From assembly GCA_041674745.1 (NCBI GenBank), contig JBAYVD010000005.1:169952-233951 (forward strand): a stretch of 64,000 nt of DNA, read 5' to 3'. The translations under genes were made by a program, and so were the position numbers. This stretch comes from UBA2040 sp041674745. GTDB taxonomy: Bacteria > Bacteroidota > Bacteroidia > Flavobacteriales_D > Crocinitomicaceae. This document shows, piece after piece, positions 1-9,830 of the stretch (positions within the stretch are counted from its first letter, which is position 1; each line of letters opens with the position of its first letter). The notes under the pieces are model-generated. The model was not told where the DNA came from, did not search any database, and saw only the letters and a program-made list of their open reading frames with translations.

Positions 1-599
1 GTCCAATCTTTCAAAAAGAGCGAATACATTGTGACAGCCAACATGGTTGGGACAGCCAAAAAGAAACTAAACTCGGCCGCCATTTTACGAGTCAATCCTT
101 GTTGCATGCCACCAATGATAGAAGCCGCAGAGCGACTCGTCCCAGGCATCATAGCCAAACATTGCCAAAAACCTATCGTTACTGCTTTGCGAATCGTTAC
201 TTTTTCTTCCGTATCAATCGAGGTGTTTTTAAATAATTTATCAATGAATAACAAAACAATTCCTCCTATTACCAAGGCGATAGCAATGGGCAATGGCTTT
301 TCCAAAACGGCTTCTATTTTATCATCAAACAATTTACCGAGAATCAAAGCTGGAACAACCGCAAACGCCAATTTGTAATAGAATTTTAAATTCTTGAAAT
401 CGAAAAACTTCTTCCAATACAATGCTACAACCGAAAGAATGGCGCCAAACTGAATGGAAACTTGAAACATTTTCACGAATTCGTCCCCTTCTGTACCGTA
501 AAAGGAGCTAATGAAAATCATGTGGGCCGTAGAAGAAACAGGCAAAAACTCCGTCAATCCTTCAACGATTGCGAGCACCAAAGCTTGAATTAAATCCAT
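1..599 (-). CDS. uppP: Undecaprenyl-diphosphatase UppP/BacA (partial, C-terminus cut by window edge)
   Basis: Integral membrane phosphatase that recycles undecaprenyl pyrophosphate to undecaprenyl phosphate, the lipid carrier for peptidoglycan and O-antigen precursors. Reading the minus strand from the ATG at 599 gives a start MDLIQALVLAIVEG followed by the family motif EGLTEFLPVSS (about residues 13-23) and, near residue 150, PGTSRSA; both belong to the BacA active site. Several hydrophobic helices lie between them. About 199 codons are present; the family is usually about 260-270 residues, so the last quarter lies outside the window. The DUF3098 gene begins just upstream (stop at 605), so the two are probably cotranscribed with ftsX. 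Confidence 0.95.
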   Translation of the reverse strand, partial: MDLIQALVLAIVEGLTEFLPVSSTAHMIFISSFYGTEGDEFVKMFQVSIQFGAILSVVALYWKKFFDFKNLKFYYKLAFAVVPALILGKLFDDKIEAVLEKPLPIAIALVIGGIVLLFIDKLFKNTSIDTEEKVTIRKAVTIGFWQCLAMMPGTSRSAASIIGGMQQGLTRKMAAEFSFFLAVPTMLAVTMYSLFLKDW

Positions 600-604
600 G
601 AATC

Positions 605-853
605 TTATTCTTGGTCTACTTGTTTGCTTTTACGCATAATAGCGTAAATTATAATCACATAACCGGCAACAATTAAAAAGGGTGCCACTGTGATTCGCGT
701 AGTACTGAACAAGGCACTTGCATCAAATTTGTTGGGATCTTCAGACCCACCACCTATCATCAAAATAAAACCTATTACATTGACTGCTAATCCTATCAAT
801 AGTAAACGATAATTTTCGGGCCGGAAGGCAAATTGCGGTTTGTTTTTTTCCAT
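605..853 (-). CDS. DUF3098 family small membrane protein
   Basis: 82-residue protein with two predicted transmembrane helices (about residues 17-35 and 56-73) and a polar N-terminus (MEKNKPQFAFRPENY). It resembles the Bacteroidota-restricted DUF3098 family; its function is unknown to me. It sits 10 bp after ftsX and 5 bp before uppP on the same strand. That arrangement is conserved in many Bacteroidota and suggests a role at the cell envelope or division site (inference from context only). Confidence 0.85.
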   Translation of the reverse strand: MEKNKPQFAFRPENYRLLLIGLAVNVIGFILMIGGGSEDPNKFDASALFSTTRITVAPFLIVAGYVIIIYAIMRKSKQVDQE

Positions 854-863
854 AATTGCAATA

Positions 864-1754
864 TTAGTACAAATCGTCCAATTTCATGCGCAAATATTTG
901 TTAAGCGCAAAGTACGTAGAGACAAATGTAATGATTACACCAATTACGAGCAAACTGCCGAAGATAAAGGCGAAGGTATACGGGTCGAAACTGATTTCAA
1001 TGGTTTCAAGAAAATTATTGAAGGCATAAAATAAGGTGACCATGAGCGCCATGCCAAGTATAGCAGAAACTATTCCTTGTAAAATAGACTGATACAAAAA
1101 CGGTTTGCGAATGAAAGAACTGGTCGCCCCGACCAATTGCATCGTTTTAATGGTAAACCGCTTGGAGTAAAGAGCCAATCGAATCGTGTTATTGATCATC
1201 GCCACAGCCACAATTATCAGCAAAAGGGCTACGACCAAAAAGAGAAAGACAAATTGCTTGAAACCCAAATTCACCGATTGTACACTAGACTTGTCATAAT
1301 TCACCTCATCAATTTCATTCGGGAATTCTGTCATGATTCGATTCACAATGTGGTTCATTCCTTCCAAATTGGCATACGCTTCTTTTGGACGAAAAGAAAT
1401 TGTTGGCGGCAGGGGGTTCTCACCTTCAAAAATGGATAATATTTCTTCAGAATTTTGTTCGTCTGATGAAAACGCTTCAATGGCCCGTTCAGGGGAAACA
1501 AAGGAAACTTCCTTCAATTCATCCCAAGATTTCATTTTCTGCTCAATCAATTTGATATCCGCTTCCGAATTTTCCGGCATAAAAAACAAATCACCTTGTA
1601 GACTTTCTTTGGCTTGACGTTGCACATTGTCCAGACCAAATACGCCGCCTAAAACCAAACCGATCATAAACAAAACGAGCGAAATGCCCACAACAGTGGA
1701 AACGTAGCTCGTTCGCACACCACGACGGTTGTATTTGTCAATTAGTTTACTCAT
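864..1754 (-). CDS. ftsX: Cell division protein FtsX (ABC transporter permease)
   Basis: 296-residue FtsX. With the ATPase FtsE it forms an ABC-type complex at the septum that activates peptidoglycan hydrolases. Four membrane segments are visible: one near residues 19-41, then an extracellular domain of about 120 residues, then three more near 170-190, 225-245 and 262-282, which is the FtsX topology. First gene of the leftward set ftsX-DUF3098-uppP; no ftsE lies in the window, and in this phylum ftsE is often unlinked. A weak promoter-like TACTTTCG lies at 1768-1761, ten bases or so before the ATG. Confidence 0.94.
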   Translation of the reverse strand: MSKLIDKYNRRGVRTSYVSTVVGISLVLFMIGLVLGGVFGLDNVQRQAKESLQGDLFFMPENSEADIKLIEQKMKSWDELKEVSFVSPERAIEAFSSDEQNSEEILSIFEGENPLPPTISFRPKEAYANLEGMNHIVNRIMTEFPNEIDEVNYDKSSVQSVNLGFKQFVFLFLVVALLLIIVAVAMINNTIRLALYSKRFTIKTMQLVGATSSFIRKPFLYQSILQGIVSAILGMALMVTLFYAFNNFLETIEISFDPYTFAFIFGSLLVIGVIITFVSTYFALNKYLRMKLDDLY

Positions 1755-1864
1755 ACACTACGAAAGTAGAGCTTTTGAACTCTTTGTTCCACCGCTGCAC
1801 AAAAAGGTTTCAAACAAAGTTATTCACGGAAATTAGAAGTCACCTCATCAATTCAATCCACAAA

Positions 1865-1898
1865 AAAAAGGGTCAGCCAATCGGCCAACCCTTTTTCT
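1865..1898 (-). terminator. Rho-independent terminator after the secreted protease gene
   Basis: Arms 1865-1878 and 1883-1896 pair (AAAAAGGGT and GCC against GGC and ACCCTTTTT) with a 2x2 internal mismatch and the loop AATC. The A/T flanks give a U-run on both strands, so it can end the leftward gene at 1915. It lies about 110 bp upstream of ftsX, so it separates the two units. Confidence 0.8.
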
Positions 1899-1914
1899 AT
1901 AAAATCGGTTACCA

Positions 1915-3609
1915 TTACATTTTCGTAATTTTTCGTGTAATCTGTCCGGCAGCGGATTCCACCACTACTTGGTACATTCCATTCGTCAAACCTGAAATAT
2001 TCAATTCATTTACGGAACTATTTAAATTGTTTCGTTCCATCAATAATTTTCCAGATAAATCGTAAATGCGCACGGTTGCTTCGGAACTCAACGCCGACAA
2101 ATCGATCATAATCACATCAGACGCAGGATTTGGATAAATTTTGATGCCTTCTAATACGTGTTTCTCTTCCAAACTCACACTTCCATTGCAAGGATCCCAA
2201 GAACCATCCAATACCAAAACCCCCGTATTCGTTGGATCCAAATAAGTTTTCAATTGTTCATTTGCAGGCGTTCCATTGGAAGTCCAGTGGTAAGACATTT
2301 TCCCATAAGAATCAGGTGAGTTTGGCGACGTGCAAAATGAACTTCCACCTGTCAAGGTTCCAACAATTCTTGAATTCCCACCATTGAAAGTAAATATTGG
2401 CGAACCCGAGGATCCTCCTTCCGTCACGCCATGACCATTGGTCGTTGCATCCCATTTTACTCTCCAGTGTGTTCCTGAAATACCCCATCCAGTCGTTGTC
2501 AGCGTCGTTGAATACGTCGAGATTTTCTTGATATCACCTGCCGGATGATGAATGCTTACACCCCCAGTTGATGCGGTTGTCGTTGCATCCCAGCCGTTCC
2601 AAAATGCTTTGTAATTTGGACCTTTAATTTTAGCAATGGTCGTCGCTTCAGTTGCCAACGTTCCCATCTGTACCAAAAGAAAATCAGATCCTGAGTTTCC
2701 ACCTCCGTCATTGGAATCGGCTAATTTTACACAACCCGTTACGGAATGACTAGCCAAAGATCCTACTGAAGTTGGATTAGTACAACCTGAAGCTTCGTAT
2801 CCAAAGTAGAATTTAAATTGATTAAAATTAGCTGCTGAAGAATTCACTCCACAATGCAAAGCGGTAAGCACAAGTGGTTTGCAGTCGCCTGCTTTATTGT
2901 TTACTACTGAACCCGAGCACCAACCAGCACCAGCCGGTTCAACAACGTATACTCTCACAACACCTCTTTGTTCCTCCAAATATTCGTTTCCTTCTGGAGA
3001 ACAATTTGCATTGACTTCACAAGGATCTGATTCGTTAATTTTTTCAATCGATGAATTGTACATTCCACGGTAGGCGAAATGGATGGTATTGATATAAATT
3101 TCAGAAGGTGTTGTTCCTTTTGGCTCTACCAATTGTAAAATCATATTACTACCCGCACACAAATCCATATTTTGACGACCATGCTCCAAAACTTCACTGG
3201 CATCAAACGTAGTGTGTAATTTTTTTCCTTCTTTGGAAAAAGCATCAAACGTGGTATTACCGTGTACAACAAATCGTTCAAACAAAAAGCTCAAACCAGC
3301 CGCTCCAGGATAGGCTACTTCCAACTGCCAAACGCGATCACCATTGAGTTGGGTAAACCAAGCACCAGAATTTTCTGTAGTTATGTTCACTTGTGTAGCT
3401 ACCGCAAAACGGTACAAGTAATGATTCGCATCGTTGATAGCATCTTCTTCATGGATTGCCTTCAAATTGGGTGTTTGCAAACTCAAAACGGGTGTATTGA
3501 CATGCGATACATACCCATCTTTGGGAGCGCTAAAAGTAGCCGCGAAACTGCTTGTTGTAATAGCACTAAAGGATAAAAACAATGCTATTTTAAATATTCC
3601 TCTTTTCAT
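1915..3609 (-). CDS. Secreted trypsin-like serine protease with T9SS sorting domain (lysyl endopeptidase-like)
   Basis: 564-residue precursor. A signal peptide covers about residues 1-23 (hydrophobic core ending SSFA-A). A chymotrypsin-fold protease domain follows with a visible triad: His about 252 in LTALHC, Asp about 309 in SGSDFLL, Ser about 401 in GGSSGSP. Several cysteines flank it, as in Achromobacter/Lysobacter lysyl endopeptidases. The C-terminus (about 490-564) is a type A T9SS sorting domain with IYPNPASD and a final RKITKM, so the protein is probably exported through T9SS and surface-anchored or released. The region before the protease (about 30-200) is probably a propeptide. A terminator follows at 1865-1898. 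Substrate specificity is inferred. Confidence 0.92.
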   Translation of the reverse strand: MKRGIFKIALFLSFSAITTSSFAATFSAPKDGYVSHVNTPVLSLQTPNLKAIHEEDAINDANHYLYRFAVATQVNITTENSGAWFTQLNGDRVWQLEVAYPGAAGLSFLFERFVVHGNTTFDAFSKEGKKLHTTFDASEVLEHGRQNMDLCAGSNMILQLVEPKGTTPSEIYINTIHFAYRGMYNSSIEKINESDPCEVNANCSPEGNEYLEEQRGVVRVYVVEPAGAGWCSGSVVNNKAGDCKPLVLTALHCGVNSSAANFNQFKFYFGYEASGCTNPTSVGSLASHSVTGCVKLADSNDGGGNSGSDFLLVQMGTLATEATTIAKIKGPNYKAFWNGWDATTTASTGGVSIHHPAGDIKKISTYSTTLTTTGWGISGTHWRVKWDATTNGHGVTEGGSSGSPIFTFNGGNSRIVGTLTGGSSFCTSPNSPDSYGKMSYHWTSNGTPANEQLKTYLDPTNTGVLVLDGSWDPCNGSVSLEEKHVLEGIKIYPNPASDVIMIDLSALSSEATVRIYDLSGKLLMERNNLNSSVNELNISGLTNGMYQVVVESAAGQITRKITKM

Positions 3610-3903
3610 TTTTTTGATTTTATAAGCTTGCCGAAATTATTAAATTTATCGTAACGAACAAAATAAAGGTGTATACGATACTCGTATTCCTAACTATAGG
3701 TTGACAATTTACCTATCTTTCCACTTTACAACCCTCCGAAATCGTGAAAAGGAAAATAAATCTTCCTTGTTTTATCTTCTAAGTATTGCCATTTCATGTA
3801 TTTGCCAATTTCAATTTACAAAAAAAACCGCAAATCCTTCGCGTAAGAAAGATTTGCGGTTCAAAAAATTACTTCTATTAATTTATCGCAAGACCCGGGA
3901 AGG
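3610..3903. other. Intergenic region between the protease and DUF3857 genes
   Basis: 294 bases without a credible gene. It holds the terminator of the DUF3857 gene near its right end and must hold the promoter of the protease gene, for which I see no clean TAnnTTTG match. No RNA gene recognised. Confidence 0.6.
3821..3860 (-). terminator. Rho-independent terminator of the DUF3857 gene
   Basis: Perfect 10-bp stem: ACCGCAAATC (3827-3836) pairs with GATTTGCGGT (3851-3860) around a 14-nt loop. On the minus strand it is followed by seven T residues (plus-strand A run 3821-3827). It lies 43 bp past the stop of the gene at 3904-7665. Confidence 0.88.
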
Positions 3904-6900
3904 CTATTTGAATCCGATAAATTCGTCTTTTGATTCAATAATACTTTTCACAAATGCTTTAAATTCAGCGTAATTTTCAGGGCTAATATTTTCCGTACTC
4001 GGTTTCGCTATAACTTCTATACGCAGATGTTTGGGTCCAACTTTCTTGTATGTTCTTACATAGCTGTGTCCTTTGTACGTCAAATTCTTGTTAGCTGGTA
4101 TTTCAAAGAATTCTCCTGGTTCGTCCAAAAATACGTCGTAGTTGACTTTGTAAATATCTGTTTCCTCGTATTGCTGGTACTCAATCATGTGTTTTCTTTC
4201 TGTTTCGGAAATAATACCACCAGTGTACTCAAAATTAACATAGGGGATTTTCAATATTTTGAAATTTCCAATTTTGTTCAATTTTTCGTTCAACGATAAT
4301 TGGGTTTCATAGCTCAATTCTTTGGCTTCTTTCCCCGTAACCAACGTAAATACGGTATCCAATTTCACACCGCTATTGATTCTCTTTTGGTAATATTCAC
4401 TGATGGTTTTTTTGTACGTTTCATACGTTGGCGAGTCAAAAACGTCAGCCCAGTAGCTTCTATTTTCACCTTCCAAAGTCGTTTTCAATTTGAAAGTCTG
4501 ATTTTCGGTTGTTACGTGCATTTCAACCTGATTAGTCAAGGTATTCATCATCCGAGTAGGGTTTTCCAAGGTTCTCAATTCTGAAGGTTCACCCGCAGAA
4601 TTGGAGTTTTTAGGAATCACCAAAATAGAAGAATTTCTCACTCCGTTTGGCAAAGCTTTGAACGGCAAGTTTTTATCCGTTAATTCCAAGAATTGCTCTT
4701 TTCCATTCAACATCACCCGAACAATGCAATGATTGAAATCCTGACTTGGCAGCAAAATCGATTTTTTTCCATTGTCGGACGTTAAACACAAAACCAAATC
4801 CGCATCCAATCCCGCCAATCGGGCGAAAGTCACAAACACCGTCGAAAAATCTTTGCAGTCACCTAATTTGGTCAACAAGGTTTTGCTCGGTTTTTGAGGA
4901 ATGTATCCACTTTGTCTGAAGTTCACGGATGAATAGTTGAAGTTTTTCATCATGTAGTAGTAAATACGTTTCGCTCTTTCTTCTTCAGAAAGTCCAGTAA
5001 CATTTTCTTCCGGGAAAATTACTTTGAATTCTTTTTTCACCTCGTTGTCAATGATCATTTGCGAACGAACCAAATCCGAATACCAATTGGCAATTTCATT
5101 CCAGTTCTTTATCGTGCTGATATGCAATACACTTGCGAAATCGACCAATTCAGGCATGTATTCTTCACTATGCGCACAACCAGGATGATCTTTCAATTGC
5201 CATGTATAAATTTTATTTCCGTCCTGCTCCTTCGTCGAAAAGTCCAAACCTTCTTTGGTGACCAAATAGGATAATGGTTTATCCTGTGGTGCAATCAAAA
5301 CATATTTTTTGCTCACCACTGGATGAAATCCATCAAAGGTGAAATAATCTACAAAATCCTTGTAAAAACGTCCAAAACTGGTGAATCCTTTTTGGTAGTC
5401 GATCAAAACCACATCGCCAATACTCAACCCGGTAAAGACAAAGCTAGAACCGTTAGCGTCTGCCGGATTAATGCTACCTTCTTTTTTTACGATTTCCGAT
5501 TTGATGATGGTGTAATTTCCGTACAAATTCAAGTTGTATTCTTTGAATCGTTCCACGCCTTTGTCAGAGGTTATTTCATACGCAGTAGTGTATCGACCGC
5601 GACCTCCTGCTTCTGAATACAATTCCAAAATGGCATCATTTTTCAAAACGTTGAAACCATAATTGTTCGGGATATTCTTGTTTTTTGTTTGGGCAATGTA
5701 TGCGTAAATGTCTTTTTCAACAAACTCCTCAATCAAGTCTTTTTTGTTGGTAATGTCTTCCATTTTGCGACGCAAATCTGCATTACCACTGTTGTAAATT
5801 AAAGATTCACCGTAGCATTTCAACGCCTCATCTTTCCGGTCCAATTGCAACAAGGCATCGCCTTTTAATTCCATAGTAATAAAAGAATACGGGTAGATTT
5901 GCAACATTCTTTCCAAATGTGGCAAAGATTCCTTGTAGCGCTCATGCTTTTGCAAGTAATATACCAAATCACGAGAAGTCAAGAAATCGTTGTCCATGTT
6001 TTTGGCATTTTCCATCAAAAACGCGTAGGCTTTGGGCATTTTATTGATATCATCATAATAGTTTGACAATTGACTGCGCACATCGTAATCGAAGAATTTT
6101 TTATTCATCCCTTCTAAAATTTTCACGTGTGTTTTCGTGTCATTGAAAATAGAGGAATAGATTGGCGTATAGGCCTTCAATAAATTCACGCTTTCCATGG
6201 AGTTCGCCACTTGGATTAATTTGTCCAAATAAACACGCGTCTGACGTTTGTCTTCTTTTCGTAAACTGGAAACCAACTGAACTGTGTAAGTGATTAAATC
6301 ATTTTGCACCAAATCGGAATATTTTTTCAGAAAGGCCTCCATGTCTGTCATAGACATACGGAACAATTCATCCGTATTTTGAAATTTGTATTCCATCGAC
6401 AAGTGATAATTTTCATCATCTTTTTGAAGATTCTCTTTTAATTCATTCAAAGACGTGTAATTCTCTTCCAAATAATAAATTTCAATCATCAGTCTTCTTA
6501 AGATTGAACTTTTTGGATTCGCTTCGTATAGTGGCAAAATAACGTCCTTGGCTTCTTGGTGTTTTTCATTCCGCAAATACGTTTTTGCCAAACAGTACGT
6601 GTACAAGAAATTCGTTGGCTCTGTGGTTGCTTTGTGTTCGAAATAAACTTCGTATTTTGTTTTGATTTCGTGAACGTCCAGTTGCTCAGCAGTGGATGTG
6701 TTGTAATCACTGTAATCGGAAGAATACGTCATACCAGTCAAAATATCTCCATTTCCATCCGTAAAGCGCGCACTGAAATAACTTGAAGAAGATTCGCCTG
6801 AAACTTTGATTAACAATCGGTTTTTGCCTTTTGGTAAATTCAACATCACATTGTACGCATCAATATCCGTATTGGCATTTCGGGCACTTTCAAAAACGAC

Positions 6901-7665
6901 TATATCGTTGATCCAGGCTTTGATTCGATCCGAACTACCCAAACGAAGTAATACTTTTCGGTCAGTATCATTGTTAACGAAGGTTTGCGCATAATGCACA
7001 CCACTTCCGTATTCGTTGTGACCCGAAAACAACGTATATGATTCCGTTGGGTCTACTACGGCAGGTTTGTACCATTGCACTTTCCCATTGCTATTCGCTT
7101 CAAAGGGTTTTGTGTTTTTTGGATTGCTTTCTGGATCATAAATAATATCCAATCCACTTTTGTTCATGTTTTCAAAAACGCCACAAAATTGCCAATCTCG
7201 GATAACTGAAATCTCAGCATTGCACTTTTTATACAATGAAAAATTGTTGTAATTTCTTGCGGTGATTCCTTTCAAATAAGCGATTCCGGAAGAAAGTGTT
7301 ATATCCGAATACGTATGATTGTAGAAAGCATTTACGTTATCAGATATTTCCTTGGAAAAACCAGCGGAGATATAATCCGAAAAGATGAATCGTTCGTTCC
7401 AAAGCGCATACAAATAGAACGGAAAATCACCTTGTTTCATGAAGTCTGAACTAAAATTGGGTGAAGTTGAAAATGCACCGGATTCATTGCGAATAATTTC
7501 CCGAGAAATTAAGTTTTCGATGGATTTACTGTCGTTGTAGGCTTTGTCCACTTTGGATAAGCCATTGGATCGATCGTTGTTGATGATATCAACCCAATAC
7601 GATTGACCGTAGGAAAACAGTACGTTTACGAATAAAACGAGTGAAAAAGTGATTTTTTTTAACAT
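3904..7665 (-). CDS. Exported DUF3857 / transglutaminase-like TPR protein
   Basis: 1253-residue protein with a signal peptide (about 1-20). An N-terminal beta-rich region is followed by helical tetratricopeptide-like repeats (about 340-640), a DUF3857-like beta domain (about 650-850) and a transglutaminase-like domain. The transglutaminase triad looks intact: Cys about 937 in LGDCKDFST, His about 978 in FNHCIV, Asp about 995 in LELTDK. A C-terminal beta domain (about 1030-1253) ends without a T9SS signal. DUF3857-transglutaminase proteins are common in Bacteroidota and mostly uncharacterised. An intact triad suggests a protease or transamidase acting in the periplasm (inference). It is a single-gene unit with a -7 element at 7707-7700 and its own terminator. 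Confidence 0.88.
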   Translation of the reverse strand: MLKKITFSLVLFVNVLFSYGQSYWVDIINNDRSNGLSKVDKAYNDSKSIENLISREIIRNESGAFSTSPNFSSDFMKQGDFPFYLYALWNERFIFSDYISAGFSKEISDNVNAFYNHTYSDITLSSGIAYLKGITARNYNNFSLYKKCNAEISVIRDWQFCGVFENMNKSGLDIIYDPESNPKNTKPFEANSNGKVQWYKPAVVDPTESYTLFSGHNEYGSGVHYAQTFVNNDTDRKVLLRLGSSDRIKAWINDIVVFESARNANTDIDAYNVMLNLPKGKNRLLIKVSGESSSSYFSARFTDGNGDILTGMTYSSDYSDYNTSTAEQLDVHEIKTKYEVYFEHKATTEPTNFLYTYCLAKTYLRNEKHQEAKDVILPLYEANPKSSILRRLMIEIYYLEENYTSLNELKENLQKDDENYHLSMEYKFQNTDELFRMSMTDMEAFLKKYSDLVQNDLITYTVQLVSSLRKEDKRQTRVYLDKLIQVANSMESVNLLKAYTPIYSSIFNDTKTHVKILEGMNKKFFDYDVRSQLSNYYDDINKMPKAYAFLMENAKNMDNDFLTSRDLVYYLQKHERYKESLPHLERMLQIYPYSFITMELKGDALLQLDRKDEALKCYGESLIYNSGNADLRRKMEDITNKKDLIEEFVEKDIYAYIAQTKNKNIPNNYGFNVLKNDAILELYSEAGGRGRYTTAYEITSDKGVERFKEYNLNLYGNYTIIKSEIVKKEGSINPADANGSSFVFTGLSIGDVVLIDYQKGFTSFGRFYKDFVDYFTFDGFHPVVSKKYVLIAPQDKPLSYLVTKEGLDFSTKEQDGNKIYTWQLKDHPGCAHSEEYMPELVDFASVLHISTIKNWNEIANWYSDLVRSQMIIDNEVKKEFKVIFPEENVTGLSEEERAKRIYYYMMKNFNYSSVNFRQSGYIPQKPSKTLLTKLGDCKDFSTVFVTFARLAGLDADLVLCLTSDNGKKSILLPSQDFNHCIVRVMLNGKEQFLELTDKNLPFKALPNGVRNSSILVIPKNSNSAGEPSELRTLENPTRMMNTLTNQVEMHVTTENQTFKLKTTLEGENRSYWADVFDSPTYETYKKTISEYYQKRINSGVKLDTVFTLVTGKEAKELSYETQLSLNEKLNKIGNFKILKIPYVNFEYTGGIISETERKHMIEYQQYEETDIYKVNYDVFLDEPGEFFEIPANKNLTYKGHSYVRTYKKVGPKHLRIEVIAKPSTENISPENYAEFKAFVKSIIESKDEFIGFK

Positions 7666-7699
7666 GGGTGAGGTTTATTAAATTTGAAAATAGCTGAGC

Positions 7700-7707
7700 C
7701 AAAAATA
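7700..7707 (-). promoter_or_regulatory. Bacteroidota -7 promoter element (TATTTTTG) of the DUF3857 gene
   Basis: On the minus strand TATTTTTG fits the TAnnTTTG consensus and lies 35 bp upstream of the ATG at 7665. No convincing -33 TTG is visible. Confidence 0.45.
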
Positions 7708-7807
7708 AAGGTAAAATTCATTTTATCAGACTTTAAGCCGAGTATTTTTTAATAAATCAGTGTTTGAAACCAAAAAATCGACTGATTTTCTATTCACGCG
7801 CACCGCG

Positions 7808-9739
7808 CTATTTCCCCTTTTTCCGTCGTTCCTCCAACCATTTTGGAACCGGTTTTTTGGAATCGTTGGGGCGCGCGGTTTGTTGTTGTTTCATGGGGCC
7901 AGCGTCTTCGTCGAGCAATTTGGCAATCAAATCGGGGCGTTTGGCTTTTTGCAATTGCTTGCGAATGTAATCGCGGTTTTCTCGCTTGTACCAGAAAAAG
8001 AAACGGTTTTGGTTCAATTTCTCTTCTTTTGTTTTCACAGTATTCACCGGTTTCAAGGTGTACGGGTGCACCCCAGAATAATAGATAACGGTCGCAACGG
8101 TCATCGGTGTTGGCGTGAAATCTTGTACTTGTTCCAATTGAAAACCCATGTCTTTGGTTTCCGCTGCCAAGTTGGCCATGTCTTCTTCTTCACAACCGGG
8201 ATGCGAACTGATGAAATAGGGAATCAACTGCTGTTTCAATCCGTGTTTTTCAGAAATCTGTTCGTATTTCTCCTTGAATTTATGGAAATATTTAAACGAC
8301 GGTTTTCGCATCACCCGCAAGGTGGCATCCGATGTGTGCTCTGGCGCTACTTTCAATCGACCACTGACGTGGCGTGTGACCACTTGTTCAATGTATTCGT
8401 CGTGGTTGTTGTCTTCGTTGTTTTTATTAAAATCGTCCACCAACAAATCGTAGCGAATGCCAGAACCCACGAAGGCTTTTTTCACTTTTGGATGCGCATC
8501 TACTTTACGGTACAATTCCGTCATCGGTTTGTGAGAGGTATCCAAATTGTTGCAAATCACAGGGTGAATACAACTCGGACTCGTGCATCGTGCGCAGATG
8601 GCTTCATCCTTGCCTTTCATTTTGTACATATTCGCCGATGGTCCGCCCAAATCAGAAATATATCCTTTGAAAGTTGGGTCATTGACTACCTGCTCTACTT
8701 CTTTCAAGATGGATTTTTCACTCCGTGAAGCAATGAATTTTCCTTGATGCGCCGAAATGGTACAAAACGAACAACCACCAAAACAACCTCGGTGCATGTT
8801 GATGGAAAACTTGATCATATCAAAAGCGGGAATCGCTCCTCGGCTTTTGTATTTTGGATGTGGAGCGCGGGTGTAAGGCAAATCGAAGGATTCATCAATT
8901 TCCTTTTCCTCCATGGTTTTGTAGGGCGGATTGATGACCAAAGTTCGTTCCCCAATTTTTTGTGTGATTCGGTTGGCTTCCCATTTGTTGGACTCCACTT
9001 CCACCACTTTGAAATTGGCTGCGTATTTGATTTTGTCTTCTAAACAATCTTCGTGACTGGACAATTCCACTGTATTCCACGATTTGTTTTTTGGCAATTC
9101 TTCGTCTGCTTCCTGAATAAACGCCACTTGTTTCAAGGTACGCAAATTGTGAAACGGAACGCCTTTTTTCAATAATTTCAACATTTCCCGCAAGGGTTGA
9201 TCACCCATTCCGTACACCAATAAATCCGCTTTTGAATCTTCCAAAATACTTGGAAACAAGCGATCGGCCCAATAATCGTAATGCGTTACTCGTCGCAAAG
9301 AAGCTTCAATTCCACCGATCAAAACCGGTACATCTGGATACAACTCTTTTAATATCTTGGAATACGTCGTGGTCGCATAATCTGGGCGAAAACCCGCTTG
9401 TCCGCCAGGCGTGTAGGCATCGGTAGAACGCAAACGTTTGTTCGCCGTATAATGATTCACCATGGAATCCATACAACCCGCTGTTACGCCAAAAAAGTAT
9501 TTGGGTTTTCCGAATTTTTTGAAATCGCGCAGATCATCTTTCCAATTCGGTTGTGCCACTATGCCGATTTTAAATCCTTCGGATTCAATAATACGACCAA
9601 CTACAGCCGTTCCAAACGCTGGATGATCGACATACGCATCGCCTGAAATCAGGACAACATCCAAATCATTCCAGCCGCGTTTGTCGGCTTCTTTTTTCGT
9701 TAAGGGCAACCAATCAGTTATCGGGCGTTCGTCTATCAC
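7808..9739 (-). CDS. YgiQ family radical SAM protein (UPF0313)
   Basis: 643-residue radical SAM enzyme of the YgiQ family; the reaction is not established to my knowledge. The N-terminal domain begins RPITDWLPLTKKE and has the family stretch SGDAYVDHPAFG. The iron-sulphur motif CFGGCSFC (CxxxCxxC, about residues 314-321) is intact. A second cysteine cluster (CARCTSPSCIHPVIC) follows about 75 residues later and is typical of the family. The C-terminus is basic (KKPVPKWLEERRKKGK). The start is a GTG at 9739; no in-frame ATG fits upstream, and the family's N-terminal motif begins a few residues in, so the length is right. A -7 element ends only four or five bases before this GTG, so the mRNA may be leaderless. 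Confidence 0.93.
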   Translation of the reverse strand: MIDERPITDWLPLTKKEADKRGWNDLDVVLISGDAYVDHPAFGTAVVGRIIESEGFKIGIVAQPNWKDDLRDFKKFGKPKYFFGVTAGCMDSMVNHYTANKRLRSTDAYTPGGQAGFRPDYATTTYSKILKELYPDVPVLIGGIEASLRRVTHYDYWADRLFPSILEDSKADLLVYGMGDQPLREMLKLLKKGVPFHNLRTLKQVAFIQEADEELPKNKSWNTVELSSHEDCLEDKIKYAANFKVVEVESNKWEANRITQKIGERTLVINPPYKTMEEKEIDESFDLPYTRAPHPKYKSRGAIPAFDMIKFSINMHRGCFGGCSFCTISAHQGKFIASRSEKSILKEVEQVVNDPTFKGYISDLGGPSANMYKMKGKDEAICARCTSPSCIHPVICNNLDTSHKPMTELYRKVDAHPKVKKAFVGSGIRYDLLVDDFNKNNEDNNHDEYIEQVVTRHVSGRLKVAPEHTSDATLRVMRKPSFKYFHKFKEKYEQISEKHGLKQQLIPYFISSHPGCEEEDMANLAAETKDMGFQLEQVQDFTPTPMTVATVIYYSGVHPYTLKPVNTVKTKEEKLNQNRFFFWYKRENRDYIRKQLQKAKRPDLIAKLLDEDAGPMKQQQTARPNDSKKPVPKWLEERRKKGK

Positions 9740-9743
9740 AGCA

Positions 9744-9751
9744 CAAAAGTA
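9744..9751 (-). promoter_or_regulatory. -7 element TACTTTTG immediately upstream of ygiQ
   Basis: Minus-strand TACTTTTG matches TAnnTTTG. With transcription starting roughly five bases after its G, the start would fall at or next to the GTG at 9739, implying a leaderless or very short leader transcript. Confidence 0.45.
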
Positions 9752-9830
9752 CGGAATTCCGCTCCCGTCACAAAAAAGAAATTCTTTCCGACAAATTCCT
9801 TACCTTTAAAGTCTCGAGACGAAAAACAAT

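Noticed and set aside
7760..8728. Open frame on the plus strand, 322 codons
   Set aside because: Shadow of ygiQ on the opposite strand; its translation is Phe/Val/His-rich with no motif, while ygiQ shows intact radical SAM motifs.
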